A DNA stretch of 53,978 nt from Candidatus Mailhella merdavium. GTDB lineage: Bacteria > Desulfobacterota > Desulfovibrionia > Desulfovibrionales > Desulfovibrionaceae. Positions within the stretch are counted from its first letter, which is position 1. Every line of letters starts with the position of its first letter. Location of the stretch: NCBI GenBank assembly GCA_019119045.1, contig DWXS01000048.1:1-53978 (forward strand), written 5' to 3'. The position numbers were made by a program, and so were the translations under genes. The notes beneath the pieces are model-generated. The model was given only the letters and a program-made list of their open reading frames with translations, had not been told where the DNA came from and did not search any database. Positions 44,287-51,586 of this stretch are shown one piece after another.

Positions 44287-44767
44287 GGAAATCTGCCTCT
44301 CCGGATTCCGGGGAGCGCAGGGAGCCGGAGAACAGAGCATGAAGACGGGGGGGCTGAGGCGCAGGAAGCTGAAGCCCCCTTGTCCGATCCTGTACAGCAG
44401 AGGGAAAGTCCCGCAAAATCATAGGGAATGCGGGCTGCGGGCGCAGCGTCGCTGAGGAATCCGGAGCCGTTCTTGTAGCCGGAGGACTTCTGGGCCGGGA
44501 AGCTCGGAAGGTCCGGCGGATATCGGGAAAAGGCGGATTTCAGCATCTCTCTGCGGAAAATGCTCCCGACTGCCGAATTCTCCCGGAAAACTGTGCCACG
44601 AAAGCTCCTACAGAAGCTCCCACAGAAGTTGTGCGGGAACTTCCATGGACCTTGCTGGGGACGCTGGGCAGAAAACACCTTCTGAACGGGCATGGGCGGC
44701 AGGTTCAGGGGGAACGTGGCGGAACGACCAGAACGAAACGATCGGAACGGAAGGTGCAGGGGGGTAG

Positions 44768-44973
44768 AGCCTGTTCCTTCAGTCAGGCGAAGTGCGACTG
44801 CGAAGCGGGGCCGGAACCGACGCACGGTATTTACGGCGCAGCCACCGGATGGACAGCCGCAGGGCGGAGTAAAGTCCGCAGGAGGCACAGGCATGGGCGG
44901 CAGGCTCCGGGAGAGGCGGGAAAGCGGAGACCGGAACGCAGGGGCTTGATTACATACTTTCAGGAGCAAAAGA
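44768..44973 (-). repeat. Dispersed ~210-bp non-coding element, copy B
   Basis: Words shared with copy A in the same order: GTCAGGCGAAG at 44782, AGCCGCAGGGCG at 44855 (exact 12-mer), GCAGGCTCCGG at 44900 (exact), CCGGAACGCAG at 44931 and TCAGGAGCAAAAG at 44960 (exact 13-mer). It lies behind the tsf gene, separated from it by the tsf terminator. Confidence 0.65.
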
Positions 44974-45034
44974 CGCTGCACCGGGGGGAGGCATCGTCTT
45001 GAGGGCGGCAGCTTCATGAGCGGACATGGAAACG

Positions 45035-45071
45035 GAAACGCCCCGCCTTCCAGGGAAGACGGGGCGTTTTT
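45035..45071. terminator. Terminator of the rpsB-tsf operon
   Basis: AAACGCCCCG (45036-45045) pairs with CGGGGCGTTT (45060-45069), with inner CTTCC/GGAAG. TTTTT follows on the plus strand and TTTCCGTTTCC on the minus strand, 25 nt behind the tsf stop. Confidence 0.8.
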
Positions 45072-45093
45072 CAGCAGTGTTCAGGCGATGAAC

Positions 45094-45942
45094 TTATTCC
45101 GCACCGAGCTGGATGCGGAAGAAGTTGCCGAGGCTGACCGAACCGCCGGCAGCCTTGCCGGTGGCCTTGAGCAGGTCGGCGATGGTCTGCTTGTCGTCGC
45201 GGATATAGGGCTGCTCAATCAGGCATACTTCCTTGCAGTATTTTTTCACCGCGCCGTCGGCAATCTTTTCGATGATGTTTTCCGGCTTGCCTTCTTCGCG
45301 GGCCTTCTGGCGATACACTTCGCGTTCACGTTCCATGAGCGCGGGATCAAGGCTGGAAGCGTCCAGAGCGAGGGGGTTGGTCGCGGCGATCTGCATGGCC
45401 ACGTTCTTGGCGCATTCGCGAACTGCGTCGGAAGCGGCTACGGCTTCCGTATCGCACAGCACTTCGATCATGGACGCGATCTTGCCGTTGGCGTGGACAT
45501 AGGCGCCGACCAGTCCGGCTCCTTCAATGTCGATGCGCACGAACTTGCCGAGGGTGACGTTTTCACCCGTGGCGGCGATGGTTTCGTTCAGCATGTCCTG
45601 AAGACCGGCTTCTTCAAGGGTGGCGGGACGGGTGTCCGCAATCTTCCGGACAACGGCGTCGGCGAATTCCTTGAACTTGTCGCCGCGGGCAACGAAGTCG
45701 GTTTCGCACTTTACTTCGACCATGACGGCGGACTTGCTGTCGTCGGAAATCCATTCGGCGATCACGCCTTCAGAGGTGGCGCGGTCGGCACGCTTGGCGG
45801 CCTTGGAAAGGCCTTTCTGGCGCAGCCAGTCGATGGCCTTTTCCAGATCGGCTTCACATTCGGCAAGAGCCTTCTTGCAATCCATCATGCCCGCGCCGGT
45901 TTTTTCGCGCAGGTCTTTTACCATAGCGGCAGTAATATTCAT
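45094..45942 (-). CDS. tsf: Elongation factor Ts
   Basis: A 282-aa guanine-nucleotide exchange factor for EF-Tu. The N-terminal module ITAAMVKDLREKTGAGMMDCKKALAE and KAAKRADRATSEGVI are typical, as is VEVKCETDFVARGDKF. The C-terminal dimerisation part ends with LLKATGKAAGGSVSLGNFFRIQLG. GGAG stands 7 nt before the start. It lies 31 nt behind rpsB and ends in a strong terminator, so this operon stops here instead of running into pyrH. Confidence 0.98.
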   Translation of the reverse strand: MNITAAMVKDLREKTGAGMMDCKKALAECEADLEKAIDWLRQKGLSKAAKRADRATSEGVIAEWISDDSKSAVMVEVKCETDFVARGDKFKEFADAVVRKIADTRPATLEEAGLQDMLNETIAATGENVTLGKFVRIDIEGAGLVGAYVHANGKIASMIEVLCDTEAVAASDAVRECAKNVAMQIAATNPLALDASSLDPALMEREREVYRQKAREEGKPENIIEKIADGAVKKYCKEVCLIEQPYIRDDKQTIADLLKATGKAAGGSVSLGNFFRIQLGAE

Positions 45943-45973
45943 GGCAATACTCCGTAATGTGTGGGGTTATGCC

Positions 45974-46744
45974 TTATTCGGCTTCAGCGGCGGGAGCGGC
46001 TTCTTCCTTTTCGGCAGCCTTCTGCATGGCGCTTTCGGGATCGGCCGAAGCGTCTTCCTTCTGCATGGCGGCGCCTTCGATGCAGGCTTCGGCCATGGCG
46101 TTCACAAAAAGCTTGATGGCGCGGATGGCGTCGTCATTGCCGGGAATGATGTAGTCGATCACGTCGGGATCGCAGTTGGTGTCCGTCACGGCCACAATCG
46201 GAATACCCAGCTTGCGGCATTCCTTTACTGCAATTTCTTCGCGGTGGGGGTCAATGATAAAGGCCAGCTGAGGCAGCTGTTCCATATCCTTGATGCCGCC
46301 GAGCGTCAGGTTGAGCTTGTCCAGTTCGCGCTGAAGGGTAAGGATTTCCTTCTTCTGGTAACGGTTGATGGTGCCGTCGGCGAACATGGCTTCGAGCTTC
46401 TTCAGGCGTTCGACGCTCTTCTGGATGGTGACGAAGTTGGTCAGCGTGCCGCCCATCCAGCGGTTGGTCACATAGGGCTGCCCGGCGCGGGTGGCTTCGG
46501 CCGCCACGGCTTCCTGAGCCTGACGCTTGGTGCCGATGAACAGCACCTTGCCGCCGCGGGCCACGGTTTCGACCAGCTTGTCGTGAGCCGTGCGGAACAG
46601 CTTCACGGTCTGCTGAAGGTCAATGATATGGATTCCGTTGCGGGCGCCGAAAATGAAGGGGCGCATCTTGGGGTTCCAGCGACGGGTCTGGTGACCGAAA
46701 TGCACGCCCGTTTCCAGCATCTGCTTCATGCTGACATAAGCCAT
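45974..46744 (-). CDS. rpsB: 30S ribosomal protein S2
   Basis: A 256-aa S2. [22 protein letters not shown] is the family start; [28 protein letters not shown] and [12 protein letters not shown] follow; an acidic Ala/Glu-rich tail closes it. The start at 46744 follows AAGGAG. A 110-nt structured leader and a strong promoter lie upstream. Confidence 0.98.
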   Translation of the reverse strand: MAYVSMKQMLETGVHFGHQTRRWNPKMRPFIFGARNGIHIIDLQQTVKLFRTAHDKLVETVARGGKVLFIGTKRQAQEAVAAEATRAGQPYVTNRWMGGTLTNFVTIQKSVERLKKLEAMFADGTINRYQKKEILTLQRELDKLNLTLGGIKDMEQLPQLAFIIDPHREEIAVKECRKLGIPIVAVTDTNCDPDVIDYIIPGNDDAIRAIKLFVNAMAEACIEGAAMQKEDASADPESAMQKAAEKEEAAPAAEAE

Positions 46745-46858
46745 GATAGTCTCCTTGAAAAGGGAAAAGGTTTTTCCTCCACACCGGCTTCGCCGTGAAA
46801 CTCCGCCCGTGCATGGCCCGGGACCGGGAGCTGCTGCCGGAGTGTGTGGTTTAGCAAA
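46745..46858 (-). promoter_or_regulatory. Structured 5' leader of rpsB
   Basis: A closing helix is visible between CCACACCGGC (46779-46788) and GCCGG...TGTGG (46836-46849), with an inner CCCGGG/CCCGTG hairpin around 46808-46827. This resembles autoregulatory ribosomal-protein leaders, where free S2 binds its own mRNA. Inference from fold only. Confidence 0.45.
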
Positions 46859-46864
46859 CGGAGA

Positions 46865-46893
46865 TTTATAGTGTCCTGCATAAAAAAAAGCAA
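46865..46893 (-). promoter_or_regulatory. Sigma-70 promoter of rpsB-tsf
   Basis: TTGCTT (46888-46893), a 17-nt spacer that includes a T-run, and TATAAA (46865-46870) on the minus strand. Confidence 0.75.
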
Positions 46894-46921
46894 GCCTTTT
46901 CCCGGAGCTTTTTCTTCCGGC

Positions 46922-46950
46922 TTGACCCGGCGGCACGCTCTGTTCATAAT
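46922..46950 (+). promoter_or_regulatory. Sigma-70 promoter of the UPF0173 hydrolase gene
   Basis: TTGACC (46922-46927), a 17-nt spacer and CATAAT (46945-46950), each five of six to consensus. It is divergent to the rpsB promoter, 28 nt apart. Confidence 0.65.
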
Positions 46951-47016
46951 GTAGGAAAAGACGAAGCATTCATGCTGCGGAACGTTCAGCATGATAAACT
47001 TTTTTCGGAGGTTTCC

Positions 47017-47712
47017 ATGTCGTTTTCCATTTTGTGGCATGGCCATTCCAATATGCAGATTTTTGCGGGTGGCGTCAGCGTTCTCATCGATCCTTTTTTT
47101 GAAGGAAACCCCTTCGCTCCCGACTGGAAAAGCATCCCCCGTCCGGATGTCGTTCTTGTCACGCACGATCATGGCGATCACCTCGGTCAGGCGGTCGAAA
47201 TCGCCCGGGAAACGGGAGCCGCGCTGGGAGCCGTCGTTGAACTGGCCGAACATTGCATCTCTGCCGGCGTTCCGGCTTCGCAGGTGACGGGGTGGAACCT
47301 GGGCGGCACGGTGGAGCTGCACGGCGTGCGCGTGACCATGGTTCAGGCCTTCCATACCTGCGCTCACGGAACGCCCGTGGGGTTTGTTCTGGAACTTCCC
47401 GGCGGCGGAGTCGTCTATCATGCGGGGGATACCGCGCTGTTCGGCGACATGACCTTTATCGGCAATCTCTTTTCGCCGGACGTCGCGCTTCTGCCCATAG
47501 GGGGCTTTTATACCATGGACGGACGTCAGGCCGCTCATGCCTGCTCGCTTCTCGGCGTGCCTCAGGTCATTCCCATGCATTACGGAACCTTCCCCGTGAT
47601 TGCCCCGAATGCGGACGCCTTTGTGAGTGCGCTTGAAAAGGAAGCTCCGGAATGCAGGGCACTGTGCCTGAAGCCGGGAGAAAAGGCGGATTTTGAGGCG
47701 AAAAACGCATGA
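47017..47712 (+). CDS. UPF0173 metallo-hydrolase (beta-lactamase fold)
   Basis: A 231-aa YtkL/UPF0173 protein. The zinc-binding HxHxDH motif is THDHGDHLG (His50, His52, Asp54, His55); downstream ligands are in FHTCAHGTPVG and VVYHAGDTALFGDM, and PMHYGTFPV near the end. Members are conserved, soluble and of unknown substrate. CGGAGG precedes the ATG at 47017. It overlaps the next small gene by 4 nt. Confidence 0.92.
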   Translation: MSFSILWHGHSNMQIFAGGVSVLIDPFFEGNPFAPDWKSIPRPDVVLVTHDHGDHLGQAVEIARETGAALGAVVELAEHCISAGVPASQVTGWNLGGTVELHGVRVTMVQAFHTCAHGTPVGFVLELPGGGVVYHAGDTALFGDMTFIGNLFSPDVALLPIGGFYTMDGRQAAHACSLLGVPQVIPMHYGTFPVIAPNADAFVSALEKEAPECRALCLKPGEKADFEAKNA

Positions 47713-47915
47713 CGACCATTGTAAAGGAAGATGAACTGGTACGCCGTGCCTTTGCCTTCATCGAGGAACGTCTTGAAAGCATGAAGCAGGAAGGCAGGGG
47801 CGGAAAGGCCGCAATGTCGGATCTGCTGGACGAAGCGGGAGCCAGATTCAATCTTTCTCCGGCGCGCAGCGAACGTCTGGCGTTTCTGCTTGCGCGGATC
47901 GGCGGAGAAAAATAG
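47709..47915 (+). CDS. Small hypothetical protein, 68 aa
   Basis: The start overlaps the hydrolase stop (ATGA), so translation is probably coupled. The protein is helical and charged (ELVRRAFAFIEERLESMKQEG, then SDLLDEAGARFNLSP) without membrane segment or motif. I do not recognise a family. The overlap and good codon pattern argue that it is real. A strong hairpin stands 30 nt behind the stop. Confidence 0.65.
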   Translation: MTTIVKEDELVRRAFAFIEERLESMKQEGRGGKAAMSDLLDEAGARFNLSPARSERLAFLLARIGGEK

Positions 47916-48346
47916 TTTTTCCCCGCATCCGGAAGAGAGTATGTCTTTCCGGAACGAGGACGGAATCCTCGTTCCGGAAAGCAGCGTGCCGCACTTTCAG
48001 CTCTTTTTTCGGAATGTTCCACGGTCTGCCGGAAAACGATGTGCCGGGAAAGGCGCAATGACGATATGTCGCCTCGGCGTCCCGATGCAAGCTCCGGAGG
48101 CGACCTCCGGGCGCGATATTCGGGAACAAGGCTCGGATGCGAAATTCGGACGGGCGGTTGGGCAGGGCTGTCGGGCGGCAACGATGATCTTCCTCTTTTA
48201 TGGGCTTCCGGCACAGACGGTCTGCCCCTCCGGCGACCTTGCGGCAGAGGCGTCTTTGCGGGGAACCCCTTTCGGGCGCGATGTTCCAGTCTGGTCGGAC
48301 GGGTTGGAAACGGCCCGGTCAACACGATCCAAGGAAAGTTTCCGGA
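47916..48346. other. Intergenic region before lptF, 431 bp
   Basis: It starts with the hairpin at 47945-47981. The rest is GC-rich; a 14-base word CGGGCGCGATATTC near 48109 recurs with one change near 48274. No promoter of lptF is clear and no gene is supported. Confidence 0.5.
47945..47981 (+). terminator. Perfect 16-bp hairpin without U-tract
   Basis: CTTTCCGGAACGAGGA (47945-47960) pairs fully with 47966-47981, loop CGGAA. GCAGCG follows, so this is not a classical terminator; it may protect the 3' end of the hydrolase transcript. Confidence 0.5.
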
Positions 48347-49549
48347 ATGAATCTGTTGCAGCGTCGGCTTTTTGCCGAGTTCTCCAAGGTATTTATTCTT
48401 TCTCTCGCGATTCTTCTGCTCTTTATTCTCATGGGGCAGGCCATGCGTCTGCGGGATATGCTGCTGGGGCTTGAACTCGGCCTGGTCGACACGCTGCGGC
48501 TCTTTCTCTATCTGACGCCTTCTCTGCTTCAATATGTGTTGCCTGTTGCCTGCATGCTCGCAGTATTTCTCACCTTTCTCCGCATGAGTTCGGACAGGGA
48601 ACTGATTGCGCTCAAGGCCGGAGGCGTGAGTCTGTATCAGATGCTGCCCGCGCCGCTGCTGTTCAGCGGCTTATGCACGCTGCTTTCCCTGTGGATCACC
48701 ATGTTCTGGGTCGGCTGGGGAGCCGGTCATTTTCGGACGGAAGTGCTGGATATCGCAAGCAGCCGGGCAAGGGTCGTGTTGCGTCCGGGTGTGTTCAATC
48801 AGGATATTCCGAATAAGGTGTTCTTTGCCCGGAGGGTAGACCCGGAACGGGGAACGCTTGCTCAGGTGCTGGTTGAGGATAAATCCCGTCCGGACATGCG
48901 TCTTACCATCCTTGCTCCGCAGGGAAATCTCGGTGTGGATTATACGCTTGGGGAGCTGCTTTTTCTCCTGAAGGACGGGCGTATTTATACGGAACGGGAT
49001 AATACGGTAACGACGATAGGTTTTGAGGAATATGTCGTTCGCCTCAAGCTCAGCGAAATGTTCAAATCTCTGGATCTGGGGCCGCTCAAACCGGGAGAGA
49101 TGACCTGGGAGCAGCTCATGACGGCGGATCAGAGCGAACTTGCGAAAACGGATAACTGGTTTGCCGGCAAGGTTGTTGTTGAGCGTCATTCGCGGATAAT
49201 TTTTCCGCTTGCCTGTTTGCTGCTTTCGTTCATAGCTATTCCTGTTGCGGTCTCTCTGGAGGGGGTGCGGAGGCAGAGCGGCATGGTCATGGGACTGGTC
49301 ATTTTTCTGCTGTATTATGCGGTGCTGTCCGGGGGCATGAACATGGGCAAATACAACGGGGTCAATCCCCTGTACTGCATATGGGCTCCCAATCTCGTGT
49401 TTCTGCTCCTTGGGCTGGAAGCCTTTCATCTGGCCGCTCAGGAACGTATGCCGCACGCGCTGGAATGGCTGCGGAGATTCCGTCAGGCAAAAAAACGCAG
49501 GAACCGTAAGGAAAACGGCAATAATGTGACCGATGGGGGCGCGGCATGA
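48347..49549 (+). CDS. lptF: LPS export permease LptF
   Basis: A 400-aa inner-membrane protein of the YjgP/YjgQ family with three N-terminal and three C-terminal membrane segments around a periplasmic beta-jellyroll. LLQRRLFAEFSKVFILSLAILLL, LTPSLLQYVLPVACMLAVFLTF and RHSRIIFPLACLLLSFIAIPVAV are typical. With LptG, LptB and LptC it pulls LPS from the inner membrane. AAGGAAAG stands before the ATG at 48347. The lptG gene overlaps by 4 nt. Confidence 0.92.
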   Translation: MNLLQRRLFAEFSKVFILSLAILLLFILMGQAMRLRDMLLGLELGLVDTLRLFLYLTPSLLQYVLPVACMLAVFLTFLRMSSDRELIALKAGGVSLYQMLPAPLLFSGLCTLLSLWITMFWVGWGAGHFRTEVLDIASSRARVVLRPGVFNQDIPNKVFFARRVDPERGTLAQVLVEDKSRPDMRLTILAPQGNLGVDYTLGELLFLLKDGRIYTERDNTVTTIGFEEYVVRLKLSEMFKSLDLGPLKPGEMTWEQLMTADQSELAKTDNWFAGKVVVERHSRIIFPLACLLLSFIAIPVAVSLEGVRRQSGMVMGLVIFLLYYAVLSGGMNMGKYNGVNPLYCIWAPNLVFLLLGLEAFHLAAQERMPHALEWLRRFRQAKKRRNRKENGNNVTDGGAA

Positions 49550-50613
49550 GTCTGCTGTTCCGATATCTTTTTTTGCGCCATGCCCGGCTGCTTTTCCTCA
49601 CGCTTGCGCTTGGCGGGGGGATGTTTCTGCTTACCGATATGGTGGAACGTCTGGACGTTCTGCTGGATGCGGGGGTGGGTATTTCGCTGATGCTTGTGTA
49701 TTATGCGGCACGTTTGCCCGGGATCATCGCCCAGATTCTGCCCGCCGTATTTCTGCTTGCTTCCGTTATTCTTCTCTGCCTCATGTCGCACAGCCGGGAA
49801 AGTACCGCGCTTCAGGCCGGAGGAGTCTCTCCCGCTGCGGTGACGATTATTCTGGTGTGGTGCGGTCTGTTCTGGGGCGTGGTGCAGTTTGCCTGCTCCC
49901 AGTATCTGGCCGTTCAGGGAGAAAAGCTGTCGAGCCGTATCTGGCAGGAACAGGTGCGGCAGAATAAAAGCGAACTGCGATTGCTGGATAATGTATGGTT
50001 CAGCGATCATGAATGGATAGTCTCCGCAGGGGAACTGCGGGAGGACGGACAGGGCCGGGATCTGACGGCGTATCGTCTGTCGGATGACGGACTGCGCTTT
50101 GAACTCGTGATCCGGGCTCCCCGTTTTGAGGTGAGCGGGGGAACATGGACGGCCTTCGACGTGCTGCGGATCAAGCCGGAGGACTATCTTTCTGATCACG
50201 TTGAGGAAATGCCTGTTCCTTTGACGCAGGATGTGACGCTCTTTTTTGTGTCGGAAAGCGAAAAACCGGAGCAGCTTTCTTTCTGGCTGCTCGGCGATGC
50301 CATAGAGAGGCTGCGGGATGCAGGCTCCAATGTCGAGGGCCTGCTCACGCTGTGGCATGCAAAACTGGCCTATGCGGCTTCGCTGATGGTCATGGCCCTT
50401 GTGGCTTCCGCCATTGTTTCATGGAAGGAAAATGTCTATATGGCGGTTGCGATCGCCATTGTGGTGACCTTTGTGACCTATGTGCTGACGCTGTTCGGAG
50501 ATACCATGGGGCAGCGCGGGCTTGTTCCTCCTCAGGCGGGGGCTTGGGGAACGCAGGTACTGTTGCTGTGTGCGGCCCTGCTGCGTCTGCATTATGCCGG
50601 TTTGAAGCGTTAG
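49546..50613 (+). CDS. lptG: LPS export permease LptG
   Basis: A 355-aa partner of LptF with the same six-segment plan: ARLLFLTLALGGGMFLLTDMVERLD, LPGIIAQILPAVFLLASVILL, then a periplasmic part, then YAASLMVMALVASAIVSW and GTQVLLLCAALLRLHY. It begins in the ATGA overlap with lptF. Which of the pair is F or G is set from gene order and similarity and could be reversed. Confidence 0.9.
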   Translation: MSLLFRYLFLRHARLLFLTLALGGGMFLLTDMVERLDVLLDAGVGISLMLVYYAARLPGIIAQILPAVFLLASVILLCLMSHSRESTALQAGGVSPAAVTIILVWCGLFWGVVQFACSQYLAVQGEKLSSRIWQEQVRQNKSELRLLDNVWFSDHEWIVSAGELREDGQGRDLTAYRLSDDGLRFELVIRAPRFEVSGGTWTAFDVLRIKPEDYLSDHVEEMPVPLTQDVTLFFVSESEKPEQLSFWLLGDAIERLRDAGSNVEGLLTLWHAKLAYAASLMVMALVASAIVSWKENVYMAVAIAIVVTFVTYVLTLFGDTMGQRGLVPPQAGAWGTQVLLLCAALLRLHYAGLKR

Positions 50614-51221
50614 CATTTTTTAATTCGAGTTTTCCGAAAAGGCGACGAGGCCGGAAAAAAGAGCGTCCTTGCCGGACAGTTTTTTGCCGGCAGTCCTGGT
50701 TGGATCGGCTCTTCACGTTTTGTAGCGTTTTCCTCCGGGAAATACGGCAAGGTGTCTTTCTGCTGTGAAGGTTCAGCGGGAGAAATTTACAATCGCTGAC
50801 CCTGCGACTGTTGTCGTCCCTGAAAATGGCAATATTTTGTGAAGCTGTCTTTGTACGGATTTGCGCTTTCTGTTGTAAGGGTGTTTTCATTCAGAATGAT
50901 GTGACGAAAAATCCTTAAGAAAGTCGCAGTCGAGGCTTGCATACGGAATTCAAGTGTCCCGGAGCGTCGTCGGCACTTCCGTTTGCGAGAGTATGAAATT
51001 ACGGTATAACAGAGCTGCACTGTTTTTCCAGAGGCAACGCAGAAGAAGGTAAATCCCACACAGTCATATATTGCGAGAAGGTGGAAAAGAAGAGGGGGAC
51101 GATATCCCTGATGCTGTCCCGTATGGATATTTCTACTGCCTTTGCGCGCGTACGGTAGTGGTTTCATTCAAAAATATTACGACTACAGTCGGCTACTTTC
51201 GATATGACGGCGTTTTGCAGT
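50614..51221. other. Intergenic region, 608 bp, visibly more AT-rich
   Basis: Between convergent lptG and the 93-aa gene. T-rich runs and short direct words are seen but no terminator with a clear stem, no tRNA and no gene. The minus-strand frame at 50787-51167 has unlikely composition. A weak hairpin (CGACT/AGTCG, near 51179-51190) with a T-run on the minus strand may end the 93-aa gene. Confidence 0.45.
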
Positions 51222-51503
51222 CTACTGACGGATGCTGTCGGTAGGAGTTGTCCGAAGTTTGTATGTTGAGATGATATCCTGAATTTTTTCCAGAGATTCA
51301 ATTTGTGTTTTGAGCTGCTTCAGATAGAAATGCGCGTTTTCAACGAAAATGGAAAAGGCATGGAGGTTTCTGTCGTCAGGTGTGACGCACAGGGCCTCGG
51401 CACTGGCTTCAGCGTAGGATGACGCTATCTTGAGGAGTGCGTCGAGAGAAAGCCGAACAGATTGAGGCGTTGATGCGGGACTGGAAGTAGGAGCGTCTGG
51501 CAT
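51222..51503 (-). CDS. Hypothetical protein, 93 aa, behind a chemoreceptor gene
   Basis: I do not recognise a family. A Pro/Ser/Thr-rich start (MPDAPTSSPASTPQS) precedes helices (LSLDALLKIASSYAEASAEAL, then ENAHFYLKQLKTQIESLEKIQDIIS). No membrane segment, signal or catalytic motif. GGAAG stands at a good distance. It lies 83 nt behind the chemoreceptor gene, with a perfect 14-bp hairpin in between, and may be transcribed with it. Helical content would fit a small adaptor, but this is a guess. Confidence 0.6.
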   Translation of the reverse strand: MPDAPTSSPASTPQSVRLSLDALLKIASSYAEASAEALCVTPDDRNLHAFSIFVENAHFYLKQLKTQIESLEKIQDIISTYKLRTTPTDSIRQ

Positions 51504-51550
51504 AATTGCTTCCTTTCGGTAGCATGGTGGCTGTTGATATGGAAGATGTG

Positions 51551-51580
51551 CCGGGGAGAGGAAGTGCTTCCTCTCCCCGG
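51551..51580 (-). terminator. Perfect 14-bp hairpin between the chemoreceptor gene and the 93-aa gene
   Basis: CCGGGGAGAGGAAG (51551-51564) pairs fully with 51567-51580, with a 2-nt gap (effective loop of four or more). It starts 6 nt behind the stop codon; no T-run follows. Confidence 0.5.
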
Positions 51581-51586
51581 AGGGCA

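Larger units (their letters stand above)
44287..45093. other. Intergenic region, 807 bp, carrying repeat copy B
   Basis: It lies between convergent panF and tsf. It has the panF hairpin, a GC-rich stretch with no gene, repeat copy B and the tsf terminator. Frames crossing it on both strands are not supported by start signals or family resemblance. Confidence 0.55.

Noticed and set aside
50787-51167. 126-codon minus-strand frame
   Set aside because: Composition is unlike a real protein, no start signal and no neighbours in phase.
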